Origin: Gracilibacillus timonensis
GTDB lineage: Bacteria > Bacillota > Bacilli > Bacillales > Amphibacillaceae
NCBI RefSeq assembly: GCF_900086715.1
Contig: NZ_FLKH01000012.1
Span: 310,001-374,000, forward strand
Length of the DNA stretch: 64,000 nt
Reading direction: 5' to 3'
The stretch's first letter is position 1; the number at the start of each line of letters is the position of its first letter. A model generated the notes under the pieces. That model made no database searches. It saw nothing but the letters and a program-made list of their open reading frames with translations, and had not been told where the DNA came from. Made by a program: the position numbers and the translations under genes. This document shows, in pieces, positions 44,762 to 54,402 of the stretch.

Positions 44762-46217
44762 GCCAAAACGATTACATCCAGCAGCCGTCATATTTAATAT
44801 TATCCAAGCGATTAAGCAGTCCGTCCTTGGTTTATTACCATTGGCTATTGTGATTATTAGTAATGGTGCCCTAATATATCTAGTTATTGGCGCCGTCGTA
44901 TTGCTAGCCCTAGGTATCTTATTCAGTGTCTTATCTTGGATGCGGTTCACGTATCGGGTCGAAGATGACCAGCTGCTGATTGAAAAAGGGATATTGATCC
45001 GTAAGAATCGGACGATATCGAAGCATCGTATCCAGTCGATTGATTTAACACAAAATATCATTCATCGCATCTTTGGCCTGACCAAGGTGCAAATAGAGAC
45101 TGCTGGGAATGATCCATCCACAGATGCAGCCTTATCTGCTGTTTCGATGGAGGATGGTAAAAGAGTCCATGATCAACTAAAATATAAAAAACAAGAAGCA
45201 GAAGGGTCAGAGGACGAGGCGGACCAGGCTAGCCAAGAAGAAGTGGAGAAAGAACAACCCGTCAAAGACTATCCACAGCAGAAGATAACCTTAAAAACAT
45301 TGTTAGTTGCAGGCTCAACTTCTGCTGGGTTTGGGATTGTTCTTGGTATTTTTGGTCTTGCCTTTTCTCAAGTAGAAAGCCTGATTCCTGATCATGTCTA
45401 CAATGATGCCGCTAACTGGGTGATCTCCTTAGGGATGCAGTTAATGATTATTTTCGCGGTGATAACGATTTTTGTGCTCTGGTTGTTAAGTATTCTACAG
45501 ACCGTGCTTAAATATTGGAACTTTACAATTACTCGTTATGACAAAGAATTATTTATTACAAGAGGGTTATTGGAGAAGAAACAGTCAACTATTCCGTTGA
45601 ACAGAATCCAGGCAGTTGGCTTCAAGGAGTCTATCATTCATCAGCCACTAGGGTTTGTGACGGTCTATGTAGAGATTGCAAGTGGGGAAGCAACGCAAAA
45701 TCAAGAGATGTATACCGTTATTTTTCCTTTAATTAGAAAAAGTCAGATTACGGAGTTCTTAGCCGCTTTACTGCCAGAATATCACTATTCGGATGAAAAA
45801 ATGACGCGACTTCCGAAAAAAGCATTACCTTATTATTTGTTTAGATCGGCGATTATCCCATTAATTGCAACGGTAGTGGTAGGTATTTTCTTTTTGAAAT
45901 TCATTTGGATTCCGGCGATATTTTTCGTTTTAGCTTGCTTATTGGGTGTCGCTATACACCGTACTTGTGGATATCACATAGATAATAGGCAGATAATGGT
46001 GCAAAACCGAACTATAGGTAAGGACACGGTTCTTATTCAGCAAAGAAGAATTCAAGCATTTCAACGAAAACAGCATATTCTGCACCGTAAACAAGCCTTG
46101 GCTACTATTGATATGGCGGTCTTGAACAAAATATCAGGCAGGCATGTGGTTGTAAAGGAAATGAATGTCGAAAATAGTAACGCAATAGCAGATTGGTACT
46201 CGTACCGCAAAGAATAA
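44751..46217 (+). CDS. ydbT: Multi-PH-domain membrane protein, YdbT-like
   Basis: 488 aa. Three DUF304 PH-like domains (FTYRVEDDQLLIEKGIL near 66, FTITRYDKELFITRGLL near 258, and GYHIDNRQIMVQNRTI near 405), each after a pair of membrane helices (about 15-55, 180-240, 355-395). A charged Glu/Gln linker spans about 145-175. Partner of YdbS. An intrinsic terminator starts at the stop codon. Confidence 0.87.
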   Translation: MMSEPKRLHPAAVIFNIIQAIKQSVLGLLPLAIVIISNGALIYLVIGAVVLLALGILFSVLSWMRFTYRVEDDQLLIEKGILIRKNRTISKHRIQSIDLTQNIIHRIFGLTKVQIETAGNDPSTDAALSAVSMEDGKRVHDQLKYKKQEAEGSEDEADQASQEEVEKEQPVKDYPQQKITLKTLLVAGSTSAGFGIVLGIFGLAFSQVESLIPDHVYNDAANWVISLGMQLMIIFAVITIFVLWLLSILQTVLKYWNFTITRYDKELFITRGLLEKKQSTIPLNRIQAVGFKESIIHQPLGFVTVYVEIASGEATQNQEMYTVIFPLIRKSQITEFLAALLPEYHYSDEKMTRLPKKALPYYLFRSAIIPLIATVVVGIFFLKFIWIPAIFFVLACLLGVAIHRTCGYHIDNRQIMVQNRTIGKDTVLIQQRRIQAFQRKQHILHRKQALATIDMAVLNKISGRHVVVKEMNVENSNAIADWYSYRKE

Positions 46218-46250
46218 GGTCTGAAGTCACTTTTGACTCCAGACCTTTTT
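46216..46250 (+). terminator. Intrinsic terminator after ydbT
   Basis: AAGGTCTG-AGTC pairs with GACT-CAGACCTT around CTTTT, then T-run. Confidence 0.85.
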
Positions 46251-46254
46251 GGTA

Positions 46255-46464
46255 AGAGAGCATATAATCTTTGGTATAATAGGACTTGGGATGATTCTGA
46301 CCTTGAATGAATGGTGGTACCGATAAGATAGATTATCGGCAGTTCATTAATTACTTTGAGTGCCCGGTTTTTCTTATAAGTTAAGAAAGCACAGATTCCC
46401 AGGTACAATAGGATTTGGATCCATTTTGAGCTCGAATTAATCGGAATACTGATAAGATGGATGA
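46255..46464. repeat. Two copies (B, C) of the 80-bp intergenic repeat and an unoccupied element site
   Basis: Copy B (46255-46334) nearly matches 6054-6134. Copy C (46384-46464) is diverged but keeps ATAGGATTTGG and GATAAGATGGATGA in register. After copy B, CCGATAAG and TTATCGG close into one 20-base hairpin (46320-46339) and then continue with CAGTTCA and TACTTTGAGTG, the sequence found to the right of the 547-bp element at 6666. The remaining bases up to 46600 hold nothing I recognise. Confidence 0.7.
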
Positions 46465-46605
46465 GGAGAAGGAGCCGTACTATCTCCTCTATGTAGTATG
46501 TATTTGGAAGCGCTCTGGAGATAGAAGGCAAATATTCTCCTCGTGTTTGCCTGTACAAAGTTGAATTATTCGAAAAGTAGCTGCCTTTATTTATTCATCA
46601 ATATA

Positions 46606-46649
46606 TTGACGTTTCATGCTCTAAAGGGTAAAATTTTGCCTAGGGTAAA
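46606..46649 (+). promoter_or_regulatory. ZIP transporter promoter with an MntR/DtxR-like box
   Basis: TTGACG (46606-46611) and TAAAAT (46629-46634) are 17 bases apart. The near-palindrome TTTGCCTAGGGTAAA (46635-46649) abuts the -10 and covers the start site. It resembles the MntR box TTTGCCTTAAGGAAAC (12 of 16 with the next base). The operator position fits repression by metal. Confidence 0.55.
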
Positions 46650-46717
46650 CTTTTGGCGCTAAGCAACATACTATAGAGAACAGAATGTAACAGTGACTAG
46701 ATGAGGTGAGCAAACAA

Positions 46718-47527
46718 GTGGTACTCGACGGAAGTCTATTATTTGCATTTAGTTTAACATTAATGGCAGGCCTTGCAACAGGGGTTGGCAGTTTACTAGC
46801 CTTTTTCACCTCTAATACCAATACCAAATTTTTATCTTGGGCGCTTGGCTTTTCAGCAGGGGTTATGATTTATGTATCGATGATTGAAATATTTGTGAAG
46901 GCCCAGGATTCGCTTGTTGGCGAACTAGGATCTACTACAGGTCAATGGGTGACAGTAGTAAGTTTTTTTGCCGGCATGGTCGTTATTGCTCTTATTGATA
47001 AATTCATTCCCAAACAAGGTAATCCACACGAATTGAAGAAAGTAGAAGAGATGCAAAAAAACCCTAACGGAGATGGAGAATTATTGAAAATGGGTACGTT
47101 TACTGCTTTGGCGATCGCCATTCATAATTTTCCGGAGGGGATCGCTACCTTTACCGCTGCCTTACAGGATCCAGTATTAGGAATTCCCATTGCAACGGCT
47201 ATAGCGATCCATAATATTCCAGAAGGCATTGCTGTATCGGTTCCCATTTATTTTTCAACCGGTGATAAAAAGAAGGCCTTTCGTTTGTCCTTTTTATCTG
47301 GGTTATCGGAGCCTGTTGGTGCTATTGTTGCCTTTCTCTTTTTAATGCCTTTTCTTAATGACATGATCTTCGGTATTATTTTTGCGGCTGTGGCAGGCAT
47401 TATGGTGTTTATATCATTGGATGAATTATTACCTGCCGCCAAAAAATATGATCAAACACATACCTCTATCTATGGTTTGATGCTGGGGATGGGCGTAATG
47501 GCTCTTAGTCTATTATTGTTTATCTAA
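46718..47527 (+). CDS. ZIP-family divalent metal transporter
   Basis: 269 aa with eight membrane helices. The metal path motifs are AIHNFPEGIATF (helix IV) and AIHNIPEGIAVS (helix V), the ZupT/GufA signature. A variable loop between helices III and IV holds HELKKVEEMQ. GTG at 46718 is 9 bases after GAGGTG; the GTG at 46706 is within that site. Likely substrates are zinc, manganese or iron; the MntR-like box hints at manganese. Direction of transport is not decided by sequence. Confidence 0.87.
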   Translation: MVLDGSLLFAFSLTLMAGLATGVGSLLAFFTSNTNTKFLSWALGFSAGVMIYVSMIEIFVKAQDSLVGELGSTTGQWVTVVSFFAGMVVIALIDKFIPKQGNPHELKKVEEMQKNPNGDGELLKMGTFTALAIAIHNFPEGIATFTAALQDPVLGIPIATAIAIHNIPEGIAVSVPIYFSTGDKKKAFRLSFLSGLSEPVGAIVAFLFLMPFLNDMIFGIIFAAVAGIMVFISLDELLPAAKKYDQTHTSIYGLMLGMGVMALSLLLFI

Positions 47528-47545
47528 ACATGTGCTTTAACTGAC

Positions 47546-47680
47546 TCAACGGCGAATCATTTTGACAATGAATACAATTAAGGCAATAATTAATAAGATG
47601 TGAATGAACCCACCTGCAATTTTAAAGACAAAGCCGAGTAGCCAAATTAATATCAAAATTCCAATAATTGTCCAAATCAA
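47546..47680 (-). CDS. Lmo0937-family small membrane protein
   Basis: 44 aa from a TTG start 8 bases after AGAGG. Two hydrophobic helices (about 2-18 and 24-40) separated by FKIAGGF, ending KMIRR. This matches the short Lmo0937/DUF5670 family common in Firmicutes (typically opening LWTII and WLLGF). A GTG three codons upstream (47689) overlaps the ribosome site and is less likely. Function unknown; members are often stress-induced. Confidence 0.75.
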   Translation of the reverse strand: MIWTIIGILILIWLLGFVFKIAGGFIHILLIIALIVFIVKMIRR

Positions 47681-47826
47681 TGCATTCACCTCTTTCCTTT
47701 GTTAGCATTAAAATACCCAATATCTAAAATTTTAAACTTTTTTGACAATATCTATTGCAAGGAAGGGGGCTGCTTGTTATAATAATGGACGTGGGTTTGA
47801 TAAGGAACCTCTTACATATTACATAT

Positions 47827-47900
47827 GCGGGTGTAGTTTAGTGGTAAAACCCCAGCCTTCCAAGCTGATGTCGAGGGTTCGATTCCCTTCACCCGCTCCA
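47827..47900 (+). tRNA. tRNA-Gly (anticodon TCC)
   Basis: Acceptor arm GCGGGTG pairs with CACCCGC. D arm GTTTAGTGGTAAAAC, anticodon loop CTTCCAA with TCC at positions 34-36, and T arm GAGGG-TTCGATT-CCCTT are all present. Discriminator T and an encoded CCA end the gene. Confidence 0.95.
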
Positions 47901-48090
47901 TACATAGGTGTGAACGTAGTGTTTTGTTTTTAATAAAGCATTACGTTTTTTTCTGTGTTTTTTAATATATTCCCTCAGCTTAAAAAAGTACAATATCTCC
48001 ACTGCTTCCTCGACTATAACGCTTGCGTCAACCTCTATTAGCTTGTATCCTATGAAATGACGATACTGAAAAGAGGAGTTTTATATTATT

Positions 48091-49791
48091 ATGAGAAAAC
48101 TACAACAACTCTTACGCAATATGGACGGAAAAAGCTATAAGGCATATAAACAATTACAAGGCAGCTATTCATTTGAACGGTACGAGCTGTTTATGGACTA
48201 TATTCAGGGAGACCCATTTGCTGCTCCCTCTAAAATCAGAATTCGTATTGGGGAAGCGCAACGTCCGATCAAGAAAACATGGCGCAATAACAAACAACAA
48301 AATATTTACGTAGCAGATCGCATAGCACGATCGGTTGCCAAGGCTATCCAGCAGCAGTCTAGCCAAGCAAGAGGATCTGGTAAGAGTGGCCTCGTTCAGA
48401 TTGATCAACCAGGTCAGGAAATTTTGGAACGAACAGCGGTTCAGATACGCCAAGAGGAGCTAGTTATTTGTTTATCGATCGGACTGCCTGCAAATGGACG
48501 GCGCATTAACGGTAAAGAAGCAGAAAAACTGATCTTTACGATTATTCCAGCACTTTTGAAACAGTCGATATTTACGATAACCGATCAGGAATTAGAACGA
48601 AGTGCAGAACTTGCCGATCAGCATGTGGCAATCCGCGAGAAAATGGAAGCGAATGATTGGCTTGCTTTTATTGCGGACGGAGCCATCTTGCCAAGGGAAA
48701 GCGGTATTAGTAATCGGCCGATGAAGCAAGCCGTTCCCTTTCAAAGCCCGACAGAAAACCAAGTAACGATTGACCTCCCCCATCGTGAGCAGCCTCTAAC
48801 AGGAATGGTCATGAAAAAAGGGATAAATGTGATTGTCGGGGGAGGCTATCATGGGAAAAGTACGTTACTGCAGGCACTGGAAAGAGGTGTGTATCATCAT
48901 ATTCATGGAGATGGACGTGAGTATGTCCTAACTGATCCGGCCGCTGTTAAAATCCGGGCAGAGGATGGACGTCAGGTTACTTCGGTAAATATATCTCCAT
49001 TTATTAATGATCTGCCCCATGGCCAAGATACGGTGCGATTTACGACAGAAAACGCAAGTGGTAGTACCTCGCAGGCAACCAATGTCATCGAGGCAGTGGA
49101 AGCAGGTGCCCATGCCTTACTTATCGATGAGGATACAAGTGCAACCAATTTCATGATCCGTGACGCGCGCATGCAGGAGCTAGTACATCAAGAGAAAGAG
49201 CCGATCACGCCATTTATTGACCGTATTAAGCAGTTGCGTGATCAATTACGGGTATCAACAGTCTTGGTAATGGGCGGATCGGGTGACTATTTCGATGTGG
49301 CAGACGAGGTCTGGATGATGGACCAATACCGCATGGTGAATGTAACCAATAAAGCACAAGAGATTGTCGCCAATTATCCGATTTCGCGTCAGCCTATCAG
49401 TGACTCTCCGCTAACCGAAATAGGAGAGCGCGTCTTTTTAGCAGATAGTTTCCAATTGTATAAAGGGAGAAAAAAGAAAGTACAAGCAAAGGATCAATCG
49501 ACTATTTTGCTTGGTACAACCACCGTGCAGCTACAAAATGTAGAACAAATCGTTGACAGTTCACAAACAAGGGCGATAGCAGAAATATTACGGTATTTAG
49601 AGGCAAAACAAATCTTAAGACAAAAACGATCATTACCTGCTTTATTAAATGAAATTGAAGAAACGATGAACAAGGAAGGACTGGCGGCGTTTAGTCCTTT
49701 TCCACAGCAACACCCAGGTGATTTGGCACGACCGAGACGATTTGAGATTGCCGCCTGTCTGAATAGGTTGCGCACAGCAAAGGTGCAATAA
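48091..49791 (+). CDS. ABC-ATPase-domain P-loop protein (PF09818-like)
   Basis: 566 aa. The Walker A is GGGYHGKSTLLQALE near residue 250 and the Walker B is HALLIDEDTSATNFM near residue 347. VNISPFINDLP, FTTENASGSTSQATN and VLVMGGSGDYFDVAD are typical of this stand-alone ABC-type ATPase family. No membrane segments. Homologues are common in Bacillales and fungi but have no settled function. GAGGAG precedes the ATG. Confidence 0.85.
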   Translation: MRKLQQLLRNMDGKSYKAYKQLQGSYSFERYELFMDYIQGDPFAAPSKIRIRIGEAQRPIKKTWRNNKQQNIYVADRIARSVAKAIQQQSSQARGSGKSGLVQIDQPGQEILERTAVQIRQEELVICLSIGLPANGRRINGKEAEKLIFTIIPALLKQSIFTITDQELERSAELADQHVAIREKMEANDWLAFIADGAILPRESGISNRPMKQAVPFQSPTENQVTIDLPHREQPLTGMVMKKGINVIVGGGYHGKSTLLQALERGVYHHIHGDGREYVLTDPAAVKIRAEDGRQVTSVNISPFINDLPHGQDTVRFTTENASGSTSQATNVIEAVEAGAHALLIDEDTSATNFMIRDARMQELVHQEKEPITPFIDRIKQLRDQLRVSTVLVMGGSGDYFDVADEVWMMDQYRMVNVTNKAQEIVANYPISRQPISDSPLTEIGERVFLADSFQLYKGRKKKVQAKDQSTILLGTTTVQLQNVEQIVDSSQTRAIAEILRYLEAKQILRQKRSLPALLNEIEETMNKEGLAAFSPFPQQHPGDLARPRRFEIAACLNRLRTAKVQ

Positions 49792-49843
49792 GTCGAGCAA
49801 GCTATCAGGAAAGTTTGTGCTAGGACAGAAAGGAGAGAGTGCC

Positions 49844-50971
49844 GTGGCATATCAACAATTGAAAGAAGAGCTGATCCAATACAGCAAAGAAATAGGCATC
49901 GATCAGATTGGCTTTGCTAGCGCAAGCGCCTTTTCCGAATTAAAGTCCAGGTTACAAGCACAAGAAGAGGCAGGCTACTTGTCAGGATTTGAAAAAGGTA
50001 CCATCAGAGAGCGAACCGAACCAGACAGATTACTGCCCGAAGCAGAATCAATTATTGCGATTGCATTGGCTTATCCAACCAAACTAAAACATGATGTAAA
50101 AAGTGTAAAAGGGGATCGGCGCGGGATGTTTTGTCGTGCCTCATGGGGAACGGATTACCATATCGTGTTGGAAGAAAAGCTCGCTAAGCTGTCCGCTTTT
50201 TTGCAGGAAAGAGTTTCTGGTTTTGTGCAGCGATCGATGGTGGATACTGGCGAATTATCTGATCGTGCTGTAGCTGAAAGGGCAGGCATAGGCTTTAGCG
50301 CCAAGAACACTTTTATTATTTCACCGGAATTTGGCTCGTATATTTATTTGGGTGAAATGATCACCAATATCCCTTTTTCACCTGACGAGCAAATGGTCGA
50401 AGGCTGTGGTAGCTGTACCAAATGTCTAGACGCTTGTCCAACCGGCGCCTTGGTAGAGCCGGGGCGTCTCAATGCTCAGCAGTGTTTAGCTTTCTTGACG
50501 CAAACGAAAGGTTATCTGCCTGATGAACACAGGGATAAGCTGGGGAATTTTATTTATGGTTATGAAACCTGTCAAGTTGTCTGCCCTTATAACAAAGGAG
50601 TGGACTTCCATCATCACGAAGCGTTCGAACCAGATCCCGATTTGGTCAAACCACGTTTACTTGAGTTATTATCTATCTCTAATCGTCAATTCAAGGATAA
50701 ATTTGGTAAAATGGCAGGTTCGTGGCGAGGTAAAAAACCGCTACAACGCAATGCTATCCTTGCTCTCGCCCATTATAAGGAAACAGAGGCGGTGCCCGAA
50801 TTGATTCGCTTGATGAAAGACGATCCCAGACCAGTGATTAGAGGCACAGCGGCCTGGGCGCTTGGTAAAATAGGGGAAGTGTCCGGTGTAGAAGCAGTGA
50901 AAACAGCGATGACAATAGAAGAAGACACTGAAGTATTAGCAGAAATGAAGAAAGGTTTATCACAGCGCTAA
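49844..50971 (+). CDS. queG: Epoxyqueuosine reductase QueG
   Basis: 375 aa. Cobalamin-dependent last step of queuosine synthesis in tRNA. Two [4Fe-4S] clusters: CGSCTKCLDACPTGAL, and a second group including CLAF and CQVVCPYNK. The catalytic Asp lies in RSMVDTGELSDRAVAERAG. C-terminal HEAT-like repeats (about 305-375) bind tRNA. GTG at 49844 follows AAAGGAGAG; the longer frame from 49817 contains that site. Confidence 0.94.
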   Translation: MAYQQLKEELIQYSKEIGIDQIGFASASAFSELKSRLQAQEEAGYLSGFEKGTIRERTEPDRLLPEAESIIAIALAYPTKLKHDVKSVKGDRRGMFCRASWGTDYHIVLEEKLAKLSAFLQERVSGFVQRSMVDTGELSDRAVAERAGIGFSAKNTFIISPEFGSYIYLGEMITNIPFSPDEQMVEGCGSCTKCLDACPTGALVEPGRLNAQQCLAFLTQTKGYLPDEHRDKLGNFIYGYETCQVVCPYNKGVDFHHHEAFEPDPDLVKPRLLELLSISNRQFKDKFGKMAGSWRGKKPLQRNAILALAHYKETEAVPELIRLMKDDPRPVIRGTAAWALGKIGEVSGVEAVKTAMTIEEDTEVLAEMKKGLSQR

Positions 50972-51104
50972 CCGCCCTACACAGATCAAGTAGGTGGTTA
51001 AACATCCTGATATGTTTCGCCAGCCATCAGTAAGGGATGAAGAAAACTCTAGCTTCACTTTAATAATGTTTCAGAAACTAAAAAAAATGAAGGCGGGGAC
51101 AATT

Positions 51105-51629
51105 ATGAGTCAGATCTATTATGCCACCTATTCGTCAACAATTGGACCATTAGTATTGCTGCGTTATCAAGGGAAGCTGATTTATGTAAAATATGGAACG
51201 ATGGAAACGGTAAAAGAACGTTTGACAAAATGGTCTGAGAAGCATCAATTACCCACGACTTTCCAAGAATCAACGGCAGAACTGGAGCCGGTTATTACAC
51301 AGTTGGATGAATATTTCCAGCAAAAACGTACGACTTTTTCGATCGATTATCGTTTCTATGGCACGACTTTTCAAAAAAAGGTATGGCAGGCATTAGCGTC
51401 AAGGGTTGCTTATGGTGCGACTTGTTCTTATCAGGATATCGCTGATTATATTGCTGCACCGAAAGCTGTAAGGGCAGTAGGTGGGGCGAACAACAAGAAT
51501 CCGATATCGATCATTGTTCCATGCCATCGCGTCATTGGTAAAAATGGTAAGCTGGTAGGTTACGGCGGTGGACTGGATAAAAAAGAATATTTATTGGCCT
51601 TGGAACAAGCCGATACAGAAAACAGGTAG
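51105..51629 (+). CDS. ogt: Methylated-DNA-protein-cysteine methyltransferase (Ogt-type)
   Basis: 174 aa suicide repair enzyme for O6-alkylguanine. The acceptor is the cysteine of IVPCHRVIG. The helix-turn-helix segment is SYQDIADYIAAPKAVRAVGGANNKNPI. The frame extends 37 codons upstream, but AAGGCGGGGAC before this ATG and family alignment favour 51105. Confidence 0.93.
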   Translation: MSQIYYATYSSTIGPLVLLRYQGKLIYVKYGTMETVKERLTKWSEKHQLPTTFQESTAELEPVITQLDEYFQQKRTTFSIDYRFYGTTFQKKVWQALASRVAYGATCSYQDIADYIAAPKAVRAVGGANNKNPISIIVPCHRVIGKNGKLVGYGGGLDKKEYLLALEQADTENR

Positions 51630-51656
51630 ACCGTATGTGGCCTACCTGTTTTTATT
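51621..51656 (+). terminator. Intrinsic terminator after ogt
   Basis: AACAGGTAG pairs with CTACCTGTT around 12 bases and runs into TTTTTATTT; it overlaps the ogt stop codon. Confidence 0.85.
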
Positions 51657-51803
51657 TATCACTACGCTAAGTGTCCGTAAATTTTCTCGCTGTAAAAGCG
51701 CAAAATTGAAATGGTTATGGAAACCAACGGCCACTATATATCCTGATAAGTCTTGCTTTATCGCAGCGCTAACCTTTCATAACCCCACTACTTTTTTGGG
51801 TAA

Positions 51804-51956
51804 TTAATTTTCACCTTCAGCAGGATTATCGTCTTGATCAGGGGCTTCTTCTAGGGGCGGTGGTGTTCCGTCATCTTGGTTTCGAACATCCATACAACCC
51901 GTTAAACTGCCAATGGCTATGGTAGATATACTTAACATCGCTAACCATCTTTTCAT
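51804..51956 (-). CDS. Small lipoprotein, unknown function
   Basis: 50 aa. MKRWLAMLSISTIAIG is a signal peptide ending in the lipobox SLTGC, followed by a 29-residue acidic, proline-containing tail (PPPLEEAPDQDD). AGGAGG lies 8 bases before the ATG. It is a lone gene between converging terminators. I do not recognise a family beyond short Bacillales lipoproteins. Confidence 0.75.
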   Translation of the reverse strand: MKRWLAMLSISTIAIGSLTGCMDVRNQDDGTPPPLEEAPDQDDNPAEGEN

Positions 51957-52142
51957 AGGATTAACCTCCTAAATTATACTCTCCTATTCCATACTCTAAT
52001 CATACATGTTTTAATCACGATAAGCGAGCTAAAACCCCATCCACTTTTACTGGTTCATAACTCATCTTATCTAGTCATATTTATACGATAGTATGGAATA
52101 AATTATGGGTAGGGATAAAAAATTTTTGAAGGAGATGAGATA

Positions 52143-52967
52143 GTGTCGGAATGGAACTTGGTATATCAGTATTGGCAATCCATGTGGGCACACCATTTGC
52201 ACACCATTTATTCACTTCAGCAACAACGACAAAAACGGTTGAAACAAGTTGATTTATTTGCAAAACAACGACAAGAAAGCAGAAAGAATGGGCAGCAGCA
52301 AATCGGCTATCAATTACATACGAAGCTGCTGATCGAAGATAAAGGAACTTATTATCATGAAGAAATCGTACAAGACCGCACCGCCTACTTAGAGAATGGT
52401 CATGTAATAGCTGAACAGCCCAATCCAATTAATAAAGGAACAGGGCAGCGGGAGATAGAGGTGACAAGCGATTTTACTCGTTTTTATTATGATCGCAGAG
52501 CGGCCGTTCAATATGCAGAACGGTGGTGGAATGGGGCGAATCCAGCCTATCCTTTTTTTGAAGAGGATGATTGTACCAATTATATATCACAATGTCTGAG
52601 AGCTGGCGGTATCCCGATGACGGGCATGCCCAATCGTTCGAAAGGATGGTGGTACCAAGATTATCAATGGAGTTACAGCTGGTCTGTTGCCCATTCTTTT
52701 CGTTGGTATCTAAGCGGGGCAGTTGCTGGGTGGAATGGAGGTGAGGTCAGTCAAGCGAGCGACCTCTGGCCAGGGGATGTCATTTGTTATGACTTTCAAG
52801 GGGATGGCAGGTGGGACCATAATACAATCGTAGTGGCAAAGGATAGCAACAATCAACCGTTAGTGAATGCGCACACCAATAACAGCAGAAATCGATATTG
52901 GACCTATGAAGATTCAGCAGCTTGGACACCAGCATGTGAGTATCGTTTTTTTCGAATTAGCGATTGA
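52143..52967 (+). CDS. Amidase_6-domain protein (CHAP/NlpC-like fold)
   Basis: 274 aa. The C-terminal 150 residues form the Amidase_6 domain: YDRRAAVQYAERWWNG, then the catalytic Cys in DDCTNYISQCLRAGG and the His in WDHNTIVVAKD. The N-terminal 120 residues are mixed charged and unassigned. No signal peptide is visible, unusual for a wall-acting amidase. Substrate unknown. GTG start behind AAGGAGATGAG. Confidence 0.82.
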   Translation: MSEWNLVYQYWQSMWAHHLHTIYSLQQQRQKRLKQVDLFAKQRQESRKNGQQQIGYQLHTKLLIEDKGTYYHEEIVQDRTAYLENGHVIAEQPNPINKGTGQREIEVTSDFTRFYYDRRAAVQYAERWWNGANPAYPFFEEDDCTNYISQCLRAGGIPMTGMPNRSKGWWYQDYQWSYSWSVAHSFRWYLSGAVAGWNGGEVSQASDLWPGDVICYDFQGDGRWDHNTIVVAKDSNNQPLVNAHTNNSRNRYWTYEDSAAWTPACEYRFFRISD

Positions 52968-53038
52968 CCATACGTGCAAAAGCCAGCGAGTATGATATAA
53001 TATGATAGGTTAACAAGCGATAGTTGAGGTGAAGCAGA

Positions 53039-53512
53039 TTGGCAGTACATATCGTATTATATCAACCAGAGATACCAGCTAATACGGGGAATATCGCCAG
53101 AACGTGCCTGGCAACCAACGTCCACCTGCATTTAATTCGACCACTCGGGTTTTCAACGGACGATAAAATGTTGCGTCGGGCTGGGCTGGATTATTGGCAT
53201 GATGTGAAAATAAATTATTATGATTCATTAGAGGAAGTATATCAGACTTATCCAGCTGGTAGTTTTTATTATATTGAAAACTTTGGCTCGCATTATTATT
53301 CGGATTTTGATTTTAGTAACGCAGAAGGGCAATGGTTCTTTGTATTTGGACGAGAGACAACGGGGATACCAAAAGAATTGCTGGAAGGTAAGGAAGATCA
53401 TTGTTTGCGTATTCAGATGACGGATAAGGTTCGCTCCTTAAACCTGTCTAATACAGCTGCCATTGTTATTTATGATGTATTAAAACAGCAAGGATTTCCT
53501 GGTCTGCATTAA
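53039..53512 (+). CDS. trmL: tRNA (cytidine/uridine-34 2'-O)-methyltransferase TrmL
   Basis: 157 aa SPOUT methyltransferase. Opening VLYQPEIPANTGNIARTC, the FGRETTGIP loop and the trefoil-knot segment RSLNLSNTAAIVIYDVLKQ identify TrmL (CspR in Bacillus). It methylates the wobble base of tRNA-Leu. TTG start 7 bases after GAGGTG. Confidence 0.93.
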   Translation: MAVHIVLYQPEIPANTGNIARTCLATNVHLHLIRPLGFSTDDKMLRRAGLDYWHDVKINYYDSLEEVYQTYPAGSFYYIENFGSHYYSDFDFSNAEGQWFFVFGRETTGIPKELLEGKEDHCLRIQMTDKVRSLNLSNTAAIVIYDVLKQQGFPGLH

Positions 53513-53518
53513 ATACGA

Positions 53519-53551
53519 GAAGCATCCCTCGCCAGTGAGGGATGCTTTTTT
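53519..53551 (+). terminator. Intrinsic terminator after trmL
   Basis: AGCATCCCTC pairs with GAGGGATGCT around GCCAGT, then six T. Also usable by the converging phosphoesterase gene. Confidence 0.9.
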
Positions 53552-53561
53552 ACAAAGCGTA

Positions 53562-54284
53562 TCATGTATTGTGTCCTGTCCGTAAAATTGTCTGCATGGC
53601 TTCTATATTGGGATAATCACCTGCTTCATATTGTTGGCATACCTTTTCGATGTCATAAGCTACCCGAATATGGCTGGTTTGTAGCTGGTTATCTGTTATA
53701 TCTGCTACTACATAAGACGCCTTGGTTATACCATCAAAAGGCAATCCAACACTACCAAGGTTCATAATGGTTTTCCCCTCAATAACCCGCTGATAAGCCT
53801 TGTGGATATGACCATATACATATAAATCTGCATCTTCATTAGTGGTCAGGCTGTCGATTAATTCATGGTCAGAAAAATGCGGAAGCACCACATCAAATAA
53901 GCTATTCGGTGTGGCATGAAAGGCGTGTATTTTTGTACCTTCCGTTGTAAGAATTAGCTCTGTTGGCAGATTACTTAGATAGTTAATGTCATCTTCGCTC
54001 AATTGTTTACGGGTCCACTGCTGTTCTTCCTGCATGATCGGAAGCGCTTTTTGCGGAACTTCCCCTTCACGAACCCCTCGAACTACCCACTCGTCCGCAT
54101 TTCCTTTAATGACATCCGTTTGAAGGGAACGAATCAGTTGAATCGATTTGGCAGGATCCGGACCACGAAAGGCAAGGTCCCCTAATACAACGATTCGGTC
54201 CACTTGTTTTTGCTCTATATCTTGAAGTACTGTTTCTAACGCCACTGCATTCCCATGAATATCTGATAAAAATGCTATTCTCAT
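53562..54284 (-). CDS. Calcineurin-like metallophosphoesterase
   Basis: 240 aa. The metal motifs occur in order: DIHGN (in FLSDIHGNAVAL), GDLAFRGP, GNADEWVV, HATP and GHIHKAY, followed by NLGSVGLP. This is the MJ0936/YfcE-like group of cytosolic phosphodiesterases; the substrate is not predictable. AGGAGGG precedes the ATG at 54284; a reading from 54362 adds 26 unrelated residues. Confidence 0.88.
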   Translation of the reverse strand: MRIAFLSDIHGNAVALETVLQDIEQKQVDRIVVLGDLAFRGPDPAKSIQLIRSLQTDVIKGNADEWVVRGVREGEVPQKALPIMQEEQQWTRKQLSEDDINYLSNLPTELILTTEGTKIHAFHATPNSLFDVVLPHFSDHELIDSLTTNEDADLYVYGHIHKAYQRVIEGKTIMNLGSVGLPFDGITKASYVVADITDNQLQTSHIRVAYDIEKVCQQYEAGDYPNIEAMQTILRTGHNT

Positions 54285-54402
54285 GTTATCCCTCCTATCT
54301 CTATCATAAAATATTAAAACGGCGGAAGGCAAAGGTTTTGACGCGGGAAACAGTGGAGACATATAATAGTAAGGTAATCAATTTTATCATTGGAGGGGTA
54401 GC

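Noticed and set aside
47742-47933. Frame covering the tRNA-Gly gene
   Set aside because: It is read through the tRNA; the tRNA explains the sequence.
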